The position numbers and the translations under genes are program-made. A stretch of 64,000 nt of DNA from Harmothoe impar (lineage: Eukaryota > Annelida > Polychaeta > Phyllodocida > Polynoidae). The stretch is taken from NCBI GenBank assembly GCA_947462335.1, contig OX381705.1, forward strand, positions 37,595,570 to 37,659,569, given 5' to 3'. The notes under the pieces were generated by a model that ran no database searches, was not told where the DNA came from, and was given only the letters and a program-made list of their open reading frames with translations. This document shows, piece after piece, positions 33,790-46,608 of the stretch (the stretch's first letter is position 1; every line of letters starts with the position of its first letter).

Positions 33790-34283
33790 AGGCGCTGATC
33801 CATTGCGCCACAGAGTTGGTGTTACAAATGGTCATATCGGGATATAAGCTACCCCTGCTATGTCTGTATTAAATGAGCTACAGCCTTGTTGCTAAAGATC
33901 CCTGATGAGAGTTGGCTAGACCTAGGATCGATCCCATGACCTCTCTTGTACATATTACAGGGAAAAGTACTACCATAACCTGCATCTACAGTAACAGAAT
34001 TGTACATGTACAGTAGAATTTGCTGTATTATTATTTACAGCTAGTACTGTACATTTACAGCAAATTTTGCTGTTCATGAACAACAACTTTTTACAGTGTG
34101 GGCCCCAAATCAGAACTAAAGTGGGCCCAACAACTACTTTTCTATACAAATTCAATATAAGCCATCATGCATAAAAGCTGATGATTAAAGCTGGTTGGAC
34201 ACCCCCCCCCCCCCAAATACATTGCTTCGGGCATTATAGTGCCCGCAATGATTTTAAGCTTTAAAGGGTTTCTTACCAAGAGT

Positions 34284-34640
34284 ATATTGATTGATTGATT
34301 GATTGGGTTGTTTAACGTCCAAGTGTACTGTGACGCCTGGGACATATCTCAAGTTGGCAAGGAGTCAGCCCAAGAGTATATCTCATGTATATTCAGCACT
34401 CGCAGGAGACTAGTTGGTGGTGCGAGGACAGTGTGTGAGGGATAGGGACGGTCAATAGCCCTGACACGCGGGGCTCATTGCCCCTGTGACGGTCAATATC
34501 CAGGCGACAAATCCTGTTGCAGCTGGTCCAAAGTGGGTAAGGGTGTGGTGGCAGGGAATGTTGGGATGAAAGAGGTGCAAGGATCGCCACAAAGCCTGAG
34601 TAACACCCGACGGTTTACAGAAGGTGTTGAGTGCGAGGGG
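34284..34640 (-). mobile_element. SINE-like element with (CAAT)n tail
   Basis: Minus-strand 3' end reads GGACGTTAAACAACCCAAT, then repeated CAAT. Upstream sequence to about 34,640 is GC-richer and unique in the window. Such tails are common on short retroposons of marine invertebrates. Head boundary not resolved. Confidence 0.45.
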
Positions 34641-35196
34641 TTGACGATAGGGGTGGGGGGAGCTCCCTCTTTAATTACAGCCCCTGTAATTGTCAGTTAA
34701 TTAGATGAGCTGTGACTCTATGAGGAACAGGAAACCTAATGAACCAAAGTGAATTGGATCCATCCGGGAAAAAGAGGAGAGAAAAGAACTGTGATGGCGA
34801 CACTAGTTAGAATTAAAAGAAATGAGAGACGTTGCACAGAACGATTCCCGGATACATGTGTTATGCGCCCACAGTTTGACCAGTAATCTATGGAAAGGGA
34901 AAGTGTCAAAATTCAGATCAACGCCAAGTGTATAATATAGTAGAATGAATTATGATATTTTACAATGCAGCAAACAGGCATCGTGGTATGATAAGCAAGA
35001 CCTTCTGTCCATGTCCTGTATCATGCCATAACAGCTCTTCAACATTGATACACTTTTTTAATTCTTATGGCTAAGGGCCCGCCGTACTACCATAAACACC
35101 CCTGCACTAAAAATAAAATGGTGAATCTCGGGTTAAATTGCTAAATTGCTATGTCAGTTTTTTATGGCATGTAAATCCGACCATTATAAAAAGGTT

Positions 35197-35395
35197 TACC
35201 GTAAAACCATGCGTACAAAGCCGCAGCTAGTATGTGAGTCAGATCGCTGGCGCGCCTTATAGGATATCGGTCCAAGGGTGCGGCTTATAGGCGAGTTTTT
35301 GCTACTATGGAACATTACTAAAGTGACCGTAATCAGATTGTCAGTGCAGCTTATAGGATCGGCCCAAAGTTGGGGTGCGGCGTATACGCGAGGCT
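35197..35395. mobile_element. CGTAAAACC-family MITE, copy 2
   Basis: Starts TACCGTAAAACC and ends GCGTATACGCGAGG; the interior has GTGCGGCTTATAGG units, the inverse of copy 1. Right end partly decayed. Confidence 0.5.
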
Positions 35396-36993
35396 GTTCT
35401 TGAGCAAATTTTCATGGTGTTCGTAACCCAAAAAATAAAGGAAATGTGGCCTAACTTTGTGTATATCATGTCCTATATCTTTATTTCTCTATCTGGACTT
35501 TAGGAGAACCACATGACCCGCACTTGGGCTAAATACATGTATGAGTTTGGCTTCGTTGGTACTGCAAACTGGGAGTATACTTTAATCCATTTCATCTTTT
35601 GGGAATTCATTTTCTTTATGACATTTTGATCCACCGTGAGTTGCGGCACTACATTTAACATATAATCTGATATCTAAGGGGTGCAGTACCATTGAGGGCT
35701 ACAGTGGTTTTAGTTATTTTTTTCCTAGGAGCAGTGATATTTCATTACTGTCCACATCATCCTTTTACTGGTACTAAGCTCCCCATTACCTGCGGCACGG
35801 TTTGGGGGGGGGGGGGATATGAGAAATACTGACAGTGTGTTCCAGGTTGACCACATGTCGAGGAAAAGTCATGACCAGGGGTGAGGGTTGCCAAATCTAT
35901 CTGTGAGCCACACTTCCAGAACAAGATGATGCTGATATCTAAGCCACCACATCCACCGTTCTGATAAGTGCAATGAGAGGAGGCAGGTAGACCGCTTCAT
36001 GTCACCTTGCATCTCTGAATCTGGGACTTAGACATTTAGAGATATATCTGCACATCGTCCACTAAAGAAGTAACAATGTCCCTCCACCAGACACACATCA
36101 TTGACTTATTTCACACGCAGTGCTGCAGTCTGGTCTGACATCTACAATGAAATGAGATTGAAATCGGCCAACCATAATGTTTGTCGTAACAATTAATCAT
36201 CGCTGTGCATACATACTATTAAACGCAGTGTATGTAAATCCCTTACTAGACACTGACAACGAGAGGGCTTGAACTGCAAAAGCAGTGCAAAAAACAAGGG
36301 CAATGTGTAATTTAGAGTTGTATAAATATGGGTCAAGTTAAATTTATGTAGTGCAATAAAGATTGATTGTGTGATTTAAATCACAAATGACCCAGGGCTT
36401 GGTGAAGATGCGGAAAGAGGATCAAAAAGAAAAGAAGGTCCACATAGGTCAAAACACCACCACTCCCCACCCTCTAGGTGTGGTCATTCTTCAGGGGGGA
36501 GAAACAGGGTGGACCATAGTGCTATATTTCTGGACTTTACATGTACCGTGGTGGGGGGGGGGGGGGGGGGGAGGAGGAGGATTCCCCTCTCTCCCAACAT
36601 GGGAGTTTGCCATTGTGCACACTCCTCCTCCAAGGTGAGGTCCTTATATTGCAAGGTCAAATGAAAGGTCCTCTTATTCTGTGTGTACCTATGCACTTGT
36701 CAGCCGAGTTCAAGATGGGTGAACCTAAATATGAGAATAGACAGAGGGGCCAGCCAGTATTTTATGTCTAACAATGAATGTCAAAGTATTTAACATTGTC
36801 TTTCAATATAGAAGTAAATAATGCACACTACCCAATCCTTCATAACCCATGAGCTACAACTGTGGACCCCATGTACCTAATTTGCATAAATGTTCCCGCC
36901 AAAATCTGAGCAAGAAGCTTCATTATTCTAATTTAGCTTCAATGTGGCACTTTATTAAGAAAATGGCTTGAAATGAGTATTCTAAATTGCACA
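35396..36993. other. No gene seen
   Basis: AT-rich with G runs near 35,803 and 36,549 (the latter about 20 G). A (GGA)n stretch at 36,570-36,580. No supported feature. Confidence 0.4.
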
Positions 36994-38265
36994 CCCGGAC
37001 CATAATGCAGTTGATATGCAGTCCCTAATCAGCATGGAAACAGTGTACTGTGTCAGTTGTGCTTCAGTCCCAAAACAGTATGAGAAGCAGTGCCAAATCA
37101 GCAACCGCTGCTCTAGTACTGCTTAACATTACAGAAGAGGGCAGCAGTGGTTCAGTAGTGAGGCAGCATTATACCAGTGTGTCAGCAGTAGTGAAACAGC
37201 ATGTCCCAAATATGTAAATGAGATGGCAGTACCTGATCAGTGTATGCAGCTTTACCACTGCTGCAGCAGTAGCTACTCAGTAGGGGTAGTAACCTACAGG
37301 TAACTAGGATTGGGGCAGCGTTGGATCAGTACCGCTGAGTAGGGACTGCCTAAACAGTATGGAAGCAGCAGTTTTGATTCTAAGGTGAGGGAGCAGTGAA
37401 TATATGTAAACACAAAATTACATATGCATGCACTAAAGGTCAAGAGACCAAACCCAACAAAACTGCAAGGGTTTATATTAGGCCCTACTTACTGGCTATG
37501 AAAGAATCCCCCTTCAGACACCCTACATTACTGATCCACTCTTGACAATCACAAACAATGATGTATAATCAGTACATCGAACAGACAATGAGATTCTCTT
37601 ACATACAGTCCCACTACTTCATCCACATATTGCTGCTTATTCAGTCAGATTGAAAATTACTGATTTACTCACCAAAGTGAACTCTCTAATCCTGTTCCAA
37701 GTAGCCTACCATGGTCACAAGGTCTTGAATGTAGTGTGTGCCCATTCTTGTAACATCCACTGAGATCTAATGAGTCTATTTCTCTAAAATATGCTCTCTG
37801 TGCGTTTCTTTGTTTGGTCCAGTGCAGCTTCCCTCCTTCTCTAACTGCCAGAATTTTATAAACCAAATACAACTAGGTCACAAACAGTAGGGCACCCTGG
37901 GAATTCAGCATTGAATCAGTTGACTGCTGCAACCACACTGACATTCCTACTGTGGACTATGTCCTGGAAGCATTGAATCAGTTGACCAACAAATAACCCA
38001 TGAACTGACAAAGGGATAGCAGTTGATTTTCAGTAGACTGCTGCCTCCGTACTGCTGCACAAAGTATGTGATCAGTAGTACCTGTATATCTTCTATCAAA
38101 TTTCAGTTGAAAGTTAGTAGACTGCTGAATCTAGACTGAATAAAGCAGTCTGAAATCAGCAGTTTTGGGAGTATTAGATCAGTACATACTGAAATCTGCA
38201 GTTGTTGATCAGCATTCTTTCAGTCTCTACTGATTTAAGAAGTAGATACTGCCTTCTGGTCCGGG
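36994..38265. mobile_element. CAGTA/CAGTG-rich DNA element B, 2-bp target duplication
   Basis: 1,272 bp, starting CCCGGACCATAATGCAGT and ending ACTGCCTTCTGGTCCGGG, flanked by CA on both sides. Terminal repeats share the pattern CCCRGRCC/AxxAxxGCAGT with element A, and the interior is full of CAGT/ACTG words. No transposase ORF. Confidence 0.75.
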
Positions 38266-38504
38266 CAGCCCATGCACGGTAAACTTTGCTCTTTTTTGGT
38301 CAGCACCTTCATTCCTATCCCCTCTACCATTTTAGCTTGGGTAGGATTAGTGCTATTTGATAGACTATATCACTTTTCCTGCATTCTCACTGGAATTCTC
38401 ACAATTCTCCATTGTATCCTATGTTAAAGGTAAAGTCTTAATTAACAACTGAAATTAAAGGCATCCATGGTAGTGGGGATGACAAATAATTTAGGGCAGT
38501 TGGT

Positions 38505-38985
38505 CAGATATTATGCCAGTTGCTAGGCATAGAATGTTTGGAATTGCTGTTGTAGCAGAATGGTCCTAGCAACATGACAATAGTTCCAATAGAATCCCCA
38601 GGGCTTGTATACTAGGGGTAGGTACGTTCAGTGCCTTCTATTCCCACCTATTATGCCGGTTGCTAGGCATGAAATGTTTGAAATTGGTGTTGCTAGGTAA
38701 CAGAGTGGTCCTAGGAACATGAAAATAGTTCCAATAGAATCCCCAGGGCTTGTATACTGGGGGTAGGTATGGTCAAATACCTTCTATTTCAAGGTAACAG
38801 GGTGGTCCTAGCAACTGCTGGTTGCTCGGCATGGAATGTTTGGAGTCGTTGTTGCTAGCTAACAGAGTGGTCCTAGCAACATGACAATTGTTCGATTAGA
38901 ATCCCCAAAGCTTGTATACTGGGGGTAGGTATGGTCAAATACCTTCTACTCCCACTTACTGTGCCAGTTGCTAGGCATAGTAGAT
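38505..38985 (+). repeat. Tandem repeat, unit about 140-160 bp
   Basis: About three and a bit copies of a unit containing GTTGCTAGGCATAGAATG and CCCCAGGGCTTGTATACTGG. Copies differ by short indels. Confidence 0.8.
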
Positions 38986-39221
38986 TGGGAAAAAAATCTA
39001 ATCTTTTGAATTAAAAAAAATCCATCGCCTTTTTAGGATATACATGTATAGCCGAGGATTATTACTCAGTTCAGATTATTAATTCAGTTCAGTGCAAGTT
39101 GCAAAACAAGTGACTTGCACTTTTTAACTTGACCTCATGTCCACTATGTAGGTCTTCACTATGCATGGGTCTGTCCAGAGTCCATGAATGGGATCACGCA
39201 TGGAGGGAGATTCCTCAGCTT

Positions 39222-39677
39222 TTGGCAAAAAAAAGTTCAACATCGCAAAAAAATGAAATTTCCCTAAAAACCCCCTATTTGGCGAGAAAAAAGTTCAAAA
39301 TCGCACAAAAAGTGAAATTTGCCAAAAAATAACCTATTTGGCGAGAAAAAAGTTCAAAATCGCAAAAAAGTGAAATTTGCCTCTAAACCCCCTATTTGGC
39401 GAAAAAAAGTTCAAAATCGCAAAAGAGTGAAATTTGCCTTTAAAACCCCTATTTGGCGAGAAAAAAGTTCAAAATCGCAAAAAAGTGAAATTTGCCTAAA
39501 AAACCCCTATTTGGCGAGAAAAAAGTTCAAAATTGTAAAAAAGTGAAATTTGCCTCAAACCACCTATTTGGCGAGAAAAAAGTTCAAAATCTCTAAAACT
39601 GTGAAATTTGCCTAGAAACACCCTATTGGCCGAAGAAGTTCAAAATCGCAAAAAAGGGAAATTTCCCTAAAATCACC
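39222..39677 (+). repeat. Tandem repeat, unit about 58 bp, eight copies
   Basis: Unit contains TTTGGCGAGAAAAAAGTTCA and AAAGTGAAATTTGCC. Eight AAGTTCAA occurrences are spaced 56-60 bp apart. Lysine-rich open frames across it are repeat artefacts. Confidence 0.92.
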
Positions 39678-40192
39678 CTGTGACTGTAGCATGAATGCAG
39701 ACACTCATGGACACAGACTCATGTACACCCACACAAACATATACATAGGCATGAACATGGCCTTCTCCTTCATATAGCAACCTATGGATTTCTACTTTGA
39801 TGAGACTGAATATAGCTTTCTGTTAGAAGGACTCTGATACATGGATGTCGATGTCCAGTTTTAGATATATACCCATATAGTGCACTGGAGTGCTATAATG
39901 TTGGACTGCTGTATATTATAAACATATATATATATTCCGGCCTGCTCCAGGGAGCAAGGGGAGGATTTGGGTGGGTTTGGCTGGTATGGGACAGCATCTC
40001 CTCTGATTACCATTACCAGTGAGTCCATGGCAGAATCGAAACGCCTTGGAGACATGCATTTGCGATTGAGAACAGTGCTGCACACATTGGGTAAAACATG
40101 TTACTTCATTTCTAATTAAAAAATAAATGAAGCACTGGAACATGGGAGGCTCGAGGGACTAATCATGATTATCTGGTCACTATATAGCTATT

Positions 40193-40688
40193 CAGTCTTT
40201 GCCAAATCCTGCTGGACAGTAGCAATGTCCGCCTAAAATGCCTCTGCAGGTCCGGCAGATTGACTGGTTTTCCCGGACCAGATGTCCTGCACGTTCAGGG
40301 CTTTCTAAATCTGAAGGAATTTTTCAAATGTTCCAACTAGAACGGAAGTTACAAAGAGTATATACTTAGAATATATACTTAGTATATTAATGCATAATAG
40401 GTACATTAAAGCAATGAGTTTGGATTTTATGTGGCAAAACATATCATATATCTAAGAATGTAACTTCTTTCTGTATTAAAAGGTATATTTCAGTTTAAAT
40501 TGTTTTAGTTAACTTGAATTGATTTTTTCCCGGTACTGTTTAAGTTAACTTGGATGAAATAGCATAATTATTATCTCAAATTTTGTGCAAAAGAATTCTC
40601 CGGTCCTGCAAAATCTAGCCGGTCCTGCAAAATTTACAATCTGCAGGACCAAATGTCCTGTAGGATGAAAAAGTTTTCGCAAAGACTG
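40193..40688. mobile_element. Inverted-repeat element with CAG...CTG ends
   Basis: About 496 bp with ends CAGTCTTTGCCAAA and TTTTCGCAAAGACTG. Subterminal GGTCCTGCA(A/G) repeats occur in both orientations. No clean target duplication was read. Confidence 0.5.
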
Positions 40689-41064
40689 CTTTTAAGTTAT
40701 TATAACCACATGACTACCCTCGTCCACCTCCAAACCGCGTCAAAGTCCAATTTCTAATATAAATATTCCAGATAGATATCAGCCGTTTATCAAGGTCAAT
40801 GCACTCCTTGATGTATGTGAACCTGCGCATGCACTTGAAGCATGTAAACACAACCGTATTGCTATCAGTAAGCGCCACGTTATCTCGTTATGACTCCTAT
40901 TCCAGCTATTATACCATACACATTGCCTAGCAGTGAGGAGTGACTAGACATGTATGATACTTATCATACTATCGGTATCTTAGAGATCAACTATTCGGGT
41001 TTCATTTCAGGCTGGCATGGGATATCATAATTATGGCCAAGTCCCACCTAAACGATACGATAAT

Positions 41065-41290
41065 GTGACTACATTTGTTGTATACATGGATAAAAATCGA
41101 CACGTGCGACACGGCAACATTGGGGTTGTTAAAATTGACACGTGCGACACGGGGGGGGGGGGTTAAAAATCTACGGACACAGAATTATAGACCAGAATGT
41201 ATAGAATAAAAATCGACACGGCGGCAGGCCACTTAGCTAAAAAAACGACACGGCGACACAGCAATAATTCTGGCTACCCATGTATAGTCA
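41065..41290. mobile_element. GTGTCG-family MITE, copy 3
   Basis: Reverse orientation relative to the other copies: TATACATGGATAAAAATCG at the left, ATTCTGGCTACCCATGTATA at the right, with CGACACG units inside. Left end disturbed. Confidence 0.65.
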
Positions 41291-41734
41291 CGATAATCGT
41301 ATGACGTACCGGCTGACGTACATGACCACACTGCGCCGCTCCACATATATATGGTTAGACTACGTGAGCTGTAACAGTTTGGTATATATGACCATAGCCA
41401 TAGTTTGTTTCAGTGGGTGCCATTTGTAATGCATATTAACCCTCCCATTGTCTGATGGGGAACACGTATAGATTGCTCCCTCCCCATACACAGCCATGTC
41501 CCAAAACAATCACATGTATCACTGTTGTTATACTATAGGATCAAAATGCAAGTGCAGTAGTACATTGATATATGTACCTGGATGTATAGAGATGGCAGAG
41601 ATCCCCTTTGGAGTCTCATAGATAATCACATCAGATACAATGTGTACACTGTAGTTGGTATCATTTTGAGCAGTACTGCATTATGTCGGATCATTGTTCT
41701 CCTCATCAAACATGTATACTTTTCGTTATTCATA

Positions 41735-41935
41735 CCCAAACACGGAGTTGGCCTGTGTCCATTTGTACTCTGTGGACGCTGCATACCATGGCCGCTCAGA
41801 GCACACGTCCGACGGACCGTTGGTCTGCTTTAATAACAGGGACCAGTGTAACACCCACCTGCAGCTGCCCCGTGCTCCTCCAGCCTCCTCCTCGTCCCCT
41901 ACCTCCGTGTCCGTACACGTAATGCCGCCTACCTC
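41735..41935. other. GC-rich, coding-looking stretch, strand undecided
   Basis: Both strands keep long, cysteine-containing frames: plus VDAAYHGRSEHTSDGPLVC, minus SDVCSERPWYAASTEYKW. The minus strand has an acceptor-like GCAGCTGCAG and donor-like GGGTATGA. No family recognised. It may be an exon, or simply GC-rich unique DNA next to the minisatellite. Confidence 0.2.
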
Positions 41936-41983
41936 AGGGACACCAGCACGCTGCTTGTTGCTGCTACCTGCCACCAGACTACC

Positions 41984-42660
41984 CGTTCACTAAGCAGGGG
42001 GACACAGACTACCCGTCCTCTAAGCAGGGGGACACAGACTACCCGTCCTCTAAGCAGGGGGACACAGACTACCCGTCCTCTAAGCAGGGGGACACAGACT
42101 ACCCGTCCTCTAAGCAGGGGGACACAGACTACCCGTCCTCTAAGCAGGGGGACACAGACTACCCGTCCTCTAAGCAGGGGGACACAGACTACCCGTCCTC
42201 TAAGCAGGGGGACACAGACTACCCGTCCTCTAAGCAGGGGGACACAGACTACCCGTCCTCTAAGCAGGGGGACACAGACTACCCGTCCTCTAAGCAGGGG
42301 ACACACACTACCCGTCCTCTAAGCAGGGGGACACAGACTACCCGTCCTCTAAGCAGGGGACACACACTACCCGTCCTCTAAGCAGGGGGACACAGACTAC
42401 CCGTCCTCTAAGCAGGGGACACAGACTACCCGTCCTCTAAGCAGGGGACACAGACTACCCGTCCTCTAAGCAGGGGGACACAGACTACCCGTCCTCTAAG
42501 CAGGGGGACACAGACTACCCGTCCTCTAAGCAGGGGGACACAGACTACCCGTCCTCTAAGCAGGGGGACACAGACTACCCGTCCTCTAAGCAGGGGGACA
42601 CAGACTACCCGTCCTCTAAGCAGGGGGACACAGACTACCCGTCCTCTAACCGGGGGGACA
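41984..42660. repeat. 30-bp minisatellite, 23 copies
   Basis: Unit GACTACCCGTCCTCTAAGCA plus GGGGGACACA, 30 bp, with 28-29 bp variants between 42,300 and 42,470. 22 units have GTCCTCTAA and the first has GTTCACTAA. Open frame on the minus strand (repeated VPLLRGRVVC) has no start or context of a real gene. Confidence 0.97.
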
Positions 42661-43230
42661 GGCCGCCCGGCACCCCGCGCCGCCTCCTACAGCACCCGCC
42701 GTGCTGCTGCTGGGGAGGCCGGCTCCGGGCACGTGATGGAGCTTTATTTATGTGTAGAGACCAGCACACTAGTTGCAACAGTACCAGCTGGATTACAGCA
42801 GTAATTAAGGCCACCTCACCATCGAGCAACAGTGCAATTTTTACTCCATAACACACAATAGGCTTTGCGTTTCCGGTTTTGCAGTTACCTGCGCCACTGT
42901 GGGTTAATTGGCTCAGTTACCCAGAGTAAATGGGCGGGTAGGAAGTGTGTGGGTGTGTTGGTGGCGGTTGTGGGGCGGTGCAGGGGGACAGGGTCTGGTG
43001 GTGGAGGGCAGTGGACCACGTCTACAAGAAGCAGTCAATGGTCTATCTATCAGCCGGTATTGATCCCACGGCACTGCACCACCAGCTCTTGCCCAGTGGA
43101 TGCCGCGTCCTCCAGACTTCTCACAGTTAGCCAATGTCCCCCTCCTTCTCTCCCATCCTCTGTGGTTCCCATATGTTAACCCATACCATTTGTTCTCTCT
43201 TTCTCTCACGGTCCCCTATATTTTTTATAG

Positions 43231-43390
43231 CTCTGTATATATAAGCTATGCTGGCTACCCTCAAGACCAGTGGACTGTTAAGTGGACCGGCCAGCAGGAT
43301 CCGGCCAGTCTCCACCCAGCAGAAAGGGAATCCATCACATCCTCCTGTCGGGAGTTATCTGTAGCAGGTCCATTAACCCGGCATCATTAG
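43231..43390 (+). CDS. Candidate exon of a plus-strand gene, low confidence
   Basis: Preceded by a very strong polypyrimidine tract and acceptor (ACGGTCCCCTATATTTTTTA then G). One frame stays open: SVYISYAGYPQDQWTVKW onward to a TAG at 43,388. A donor CAG|GTCCAT after 43,367 is possible. No domain recognised. Confidence 0.25.
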
Positions 43391-44211
43391 GTTTTAATGG
43401 AATAGACAATATAGTAACACGCATTTAATCTGCTTGTACTCATTAACGGTCAGTCGAGCATGTAATGTTCTTTTAATTAATGAGTCAGGCCTATAGGGCA
43501 TAACCTTCACATGTACTGGCATAACAGATAGATAGCCTAGCATTTATTTATTTCACACACACACCATTATGATCTTAGTAAACAATATTATAGCCTCGCC
43601 AAAATACAAAACCTGTACCATTGATCTGTTGGACTAGGGCGGCTTGTATTGCTGTGAGACCCCAGGTCTAGGATAGTCACAAAACAACAGCTTAATACAG
43701 TCAGATTCAAAAGCAATATTTACAGCAACTCTATGAATATGGCTTAGGCCGTCTCCTAGCTTCTATTACGGTAATCGTATTCCAGCAAGGCATTGAAACA
43801 GCAACTCTGTATGGCTGATGAAATCCATTTTGAGAAGTAGCGTTGAGCAATGGTGATCATTCACCAGAGTGCCACACATAGACTTGCCTCATGCTGGATG
43901 GAATTATTTTCACGAAAGATATTGAGAACTCTGGTCGACAAAAAATGGGAGCTTTTGTCAGTCATTTTTCTGCAGGCGTATACATAGGTTATACCTCTTT
44001 GATAACCCCAAAAACGTTTGAACGATCCATGCAGCAATTCTGGCTAAAAACAGGAATGTCTCTAAAATCAGGAAAATTGGTATGTGTGGAAAGTCTACAC
44101 CAAGGGTACCCTAGTCACGTGCTGTTGGTGCTATGTGCTGGTCGGTGCGCTGGGACCGATCATCTGCAGACAGTTAGGGAGGACACTGATCAGCCTGCCT
44201 CTCACCTCAGT

Positions 44212-44670
44212 CTGCACCCCGGGGGGGTTACTTAGTATATTTTGTATACACATGTGTGCGGCTGGCAAGGGTACTTTTCTAAAAAAAAAATTCCCCATGA
44301 CAAGGGTCCACTTTTCAAGAAAATTTGCCATGACAAGGGTCCAGTTTCATGAAAATCCCCATGACAAGGGTCTACTTTTAAAGAAAATGTCAGAGATTTT
44401 ACCAAAATTTCCCATATTTTCACTCAACCATCACATTTTCTTACAAAAGAATGTGCACAAGAGTAAATTCTCAAGGAGATTTTACTAAACACTGTCTAGT
44501 TTATTACTTTTTCCCCCAAACCTAGGAGCTTTTAGCCGAAAATGCCATAACAAGGGTAACATTTGAGGTAAAAATCGCCATGACAAGGGTAAGGGGTGTC
44601 GAAGGTCCAGCCGCACACCTGTGTCAAAAAATATTCAAGTGCCCCCCCCCCCCCCCCCGGGGGTCTGCAC
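44212..44670. mobile_element. CCCCGGGGGG-ended element with CATGACAAGGGT array
   Basis: Left TCTGCACCCCGGGGGG and right CCCCCCGGGGGTCTGCA are inverted, as are inner GTGTGCGGCTGG and CCAGCCGCACAC. Interior carries tandem CCATGACAAGGGT units. Built like the element at 26,823 but with a different repeat. Confidence 0.6.
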
Positions 44671-46608
44671 AGCTCAGTACCTCACACTCCCATCCAGGTC
44701 TGAGGGCTGTACACCAACCCTTTCCCTACTACACGGGAGATGCGAAATACTGAAATGAGGCATATATGGGGCATCTAGCATCAACGGAATGGGTATGACA
44801 GACTTGGTAATTCACCTGCTATCTACATTTCATCTATTATTTAGTACATGTACCGGTAGTCTGGTGACTACAAAAGACCAGTTAATTTATGTTATCACTA
44901 TTTATCTTCTGAAGATATCAGCAGACAACGTTGCCCAAGCCTATGTGAGTATGAACCCCGGGGCATAAATCGTCAATACAATGTACATGGTGCCTATATT
45001 ATACTAAACCTGCCTTCACGCCCGTTTTAGGAGTAATTCCCATTCCTACATAGGCATGACGTGGTGGGGTGTAGGGCTGAACAGGGTATAGTCTACGAGT
45101 GTAGTGACGCTGGGGTGGTGCTGCTGGTGGCGGTGGTGCTCAGAGTGGTGGTGCTGAGGCAGAGGGTGGTGCGGGGTGAATGTAGTTCCGGGATGCCTGC
45201 TTCTAGCACCTGGCACCGGCCCCGCCCACCTCCCGCTCGGCAGCAGCAAACTCACAGCCCTTAAATCCCGGCCTTAATCTGCCCCGAGCTGAATATTTAG
45301 CTGTTTATAAGGAAGCCAATTTACATTTAGATTATTGACGTTTTCCATGCACAATAACAGCTTTATTATATTTTATAGATGTGTGTACAGATATGGACAT
45401 CCAATTAGAATTCACCAACATAAACTAACAGTCCCATGAAATCTAATTTTGGCAAATCTATTTTATTTAAATAAGAATATATAGACCAAGTATAACGATT
45501 CATCACTAAATCCAAAGAGACCACCCCTTACCCGGTGACGCCTAGTGACGTAATTTAGGAACGTTCCCTACATACATAGTATCTAGGAAGCATATATCCA
45601 ACGGTGCTATCTAGAAGGCTGGTAATGTAGTATATGATATCAGTGACCATAACACGACTTAACTGACTATACACCACCTTTGCACCCTACCCACACCCAT
45701 CCCACCCCTCCCTACCCTGACCACCTCCGCTACGGACAAATCGAATTACGGCCTCGCCGAGTGGCACTATGGGCACGGGCTGGAGGTAAAAAGTAAATGT
45801 ATTTACATTTACGTAAATCACGATAAAAGCCCTTGGCAGTAGCCGGCCGCGTACGGCAGCCGATGTTGGGCCGTATCAAAGCGGCCAGTGTAATGGACGC
45901 CGTGCTGATTAAGGTGGCTAGACCCCATTGCAAACACGCTAACTGCGCAGGTCAGTGCGCATATGCACATGTCATTGTTTCAATAGACACCAGGGGGTGC
46001 CTTTGGTCATCTTTTGGTATATCAGATATATATTTTCATGTATTGTCAAAATTACCCTCCAAGACCTGACCGAGCCTTGAACCAAGGGTCTCCTGCATGT
46101 GAGTCTAAGGCTTTACCCCTACTCTACTGGGGCTCTGGTAGTAGGCATACTGAAAGCTATACCTATACCACATCAAGACTGTGTGCTCCATTTATATATT
46201 TTTTATTTCAAACACCAAAAACCTTTAAAATATGCAGGGGACCATATGTTCAAAATATTGTCTTTGGGTGTAAAAGATTATCAACTATATCCTGAGTGAA
46301 CTATAGGGAAAGTTAATTACTTTAAGATGCTATTCCATGCACATATGTACTATCTCAATATGATCCTATTATAGATCACTCCAAACTCAAAGCCAGATAT
46401 CTCAGAAACTAGCTGGGGACCCCCCTATTTTCTTTACACCATTTGAGACTACTTATAATATGGGCCTCATGGCGAAAATCCTGACGAAATCTAATTACTT
46501 CTACACTATGGGGACTACCCACCTTAAGGCACTGAGGTAAAGCATGCAGCGGGCCCAGGCCGCTGTTATATAGTGCATCATTATGGTGATCCATGCAGTC
46601 TCTACATC
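44671..46608. other. No gene confirmed
   Basis: A (GGTGGT)-rich stretch at 45,100-45,180 and otherwise AT-rich sequence. Short GC-rich frames around 45,050-45,260 look random. Nothing supported. Confidence 0.4.

Larger units (their letters stand above)
32552..33850 (-). mobile_element. tRNA-derived SINE, copy 3, split by a DNA transposon
   Basis: Body at 32,552-32,693 and head at 33,790-33,850 (GCGCTGATCCATTGCGCCAC) match copy 2 when the 1,096-bp insert between them is removed. That sets the insertion boundaries and makes the insert younger than the SINE. Confidence 0.75.

Noticed and set aside
39129..39546. Lys-rich plus-strand frames near 39.1-39.5 kb
   Set aside because: Translation of the 58-bp tandem repeat.
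41735..41935. Assignment of the GC-rich stretch to a lectin-like or protease-like domain
   Set aside because: Superficial resemblance of a few cysteine-containing words only; both strands are open and splice sites are weak.
41929..42306. 125-codon repeat protein on the minus strand
   Set aside because: Direct product of the 30-bp minisatellite; no signal, splice or flanking coding context.
10202..42660. CRISPR-like arrays (45-bp and 30-bp regular repeats)
   Set aside because: Units are directly adjacent without unique spacers and the genome is eukaryotic.
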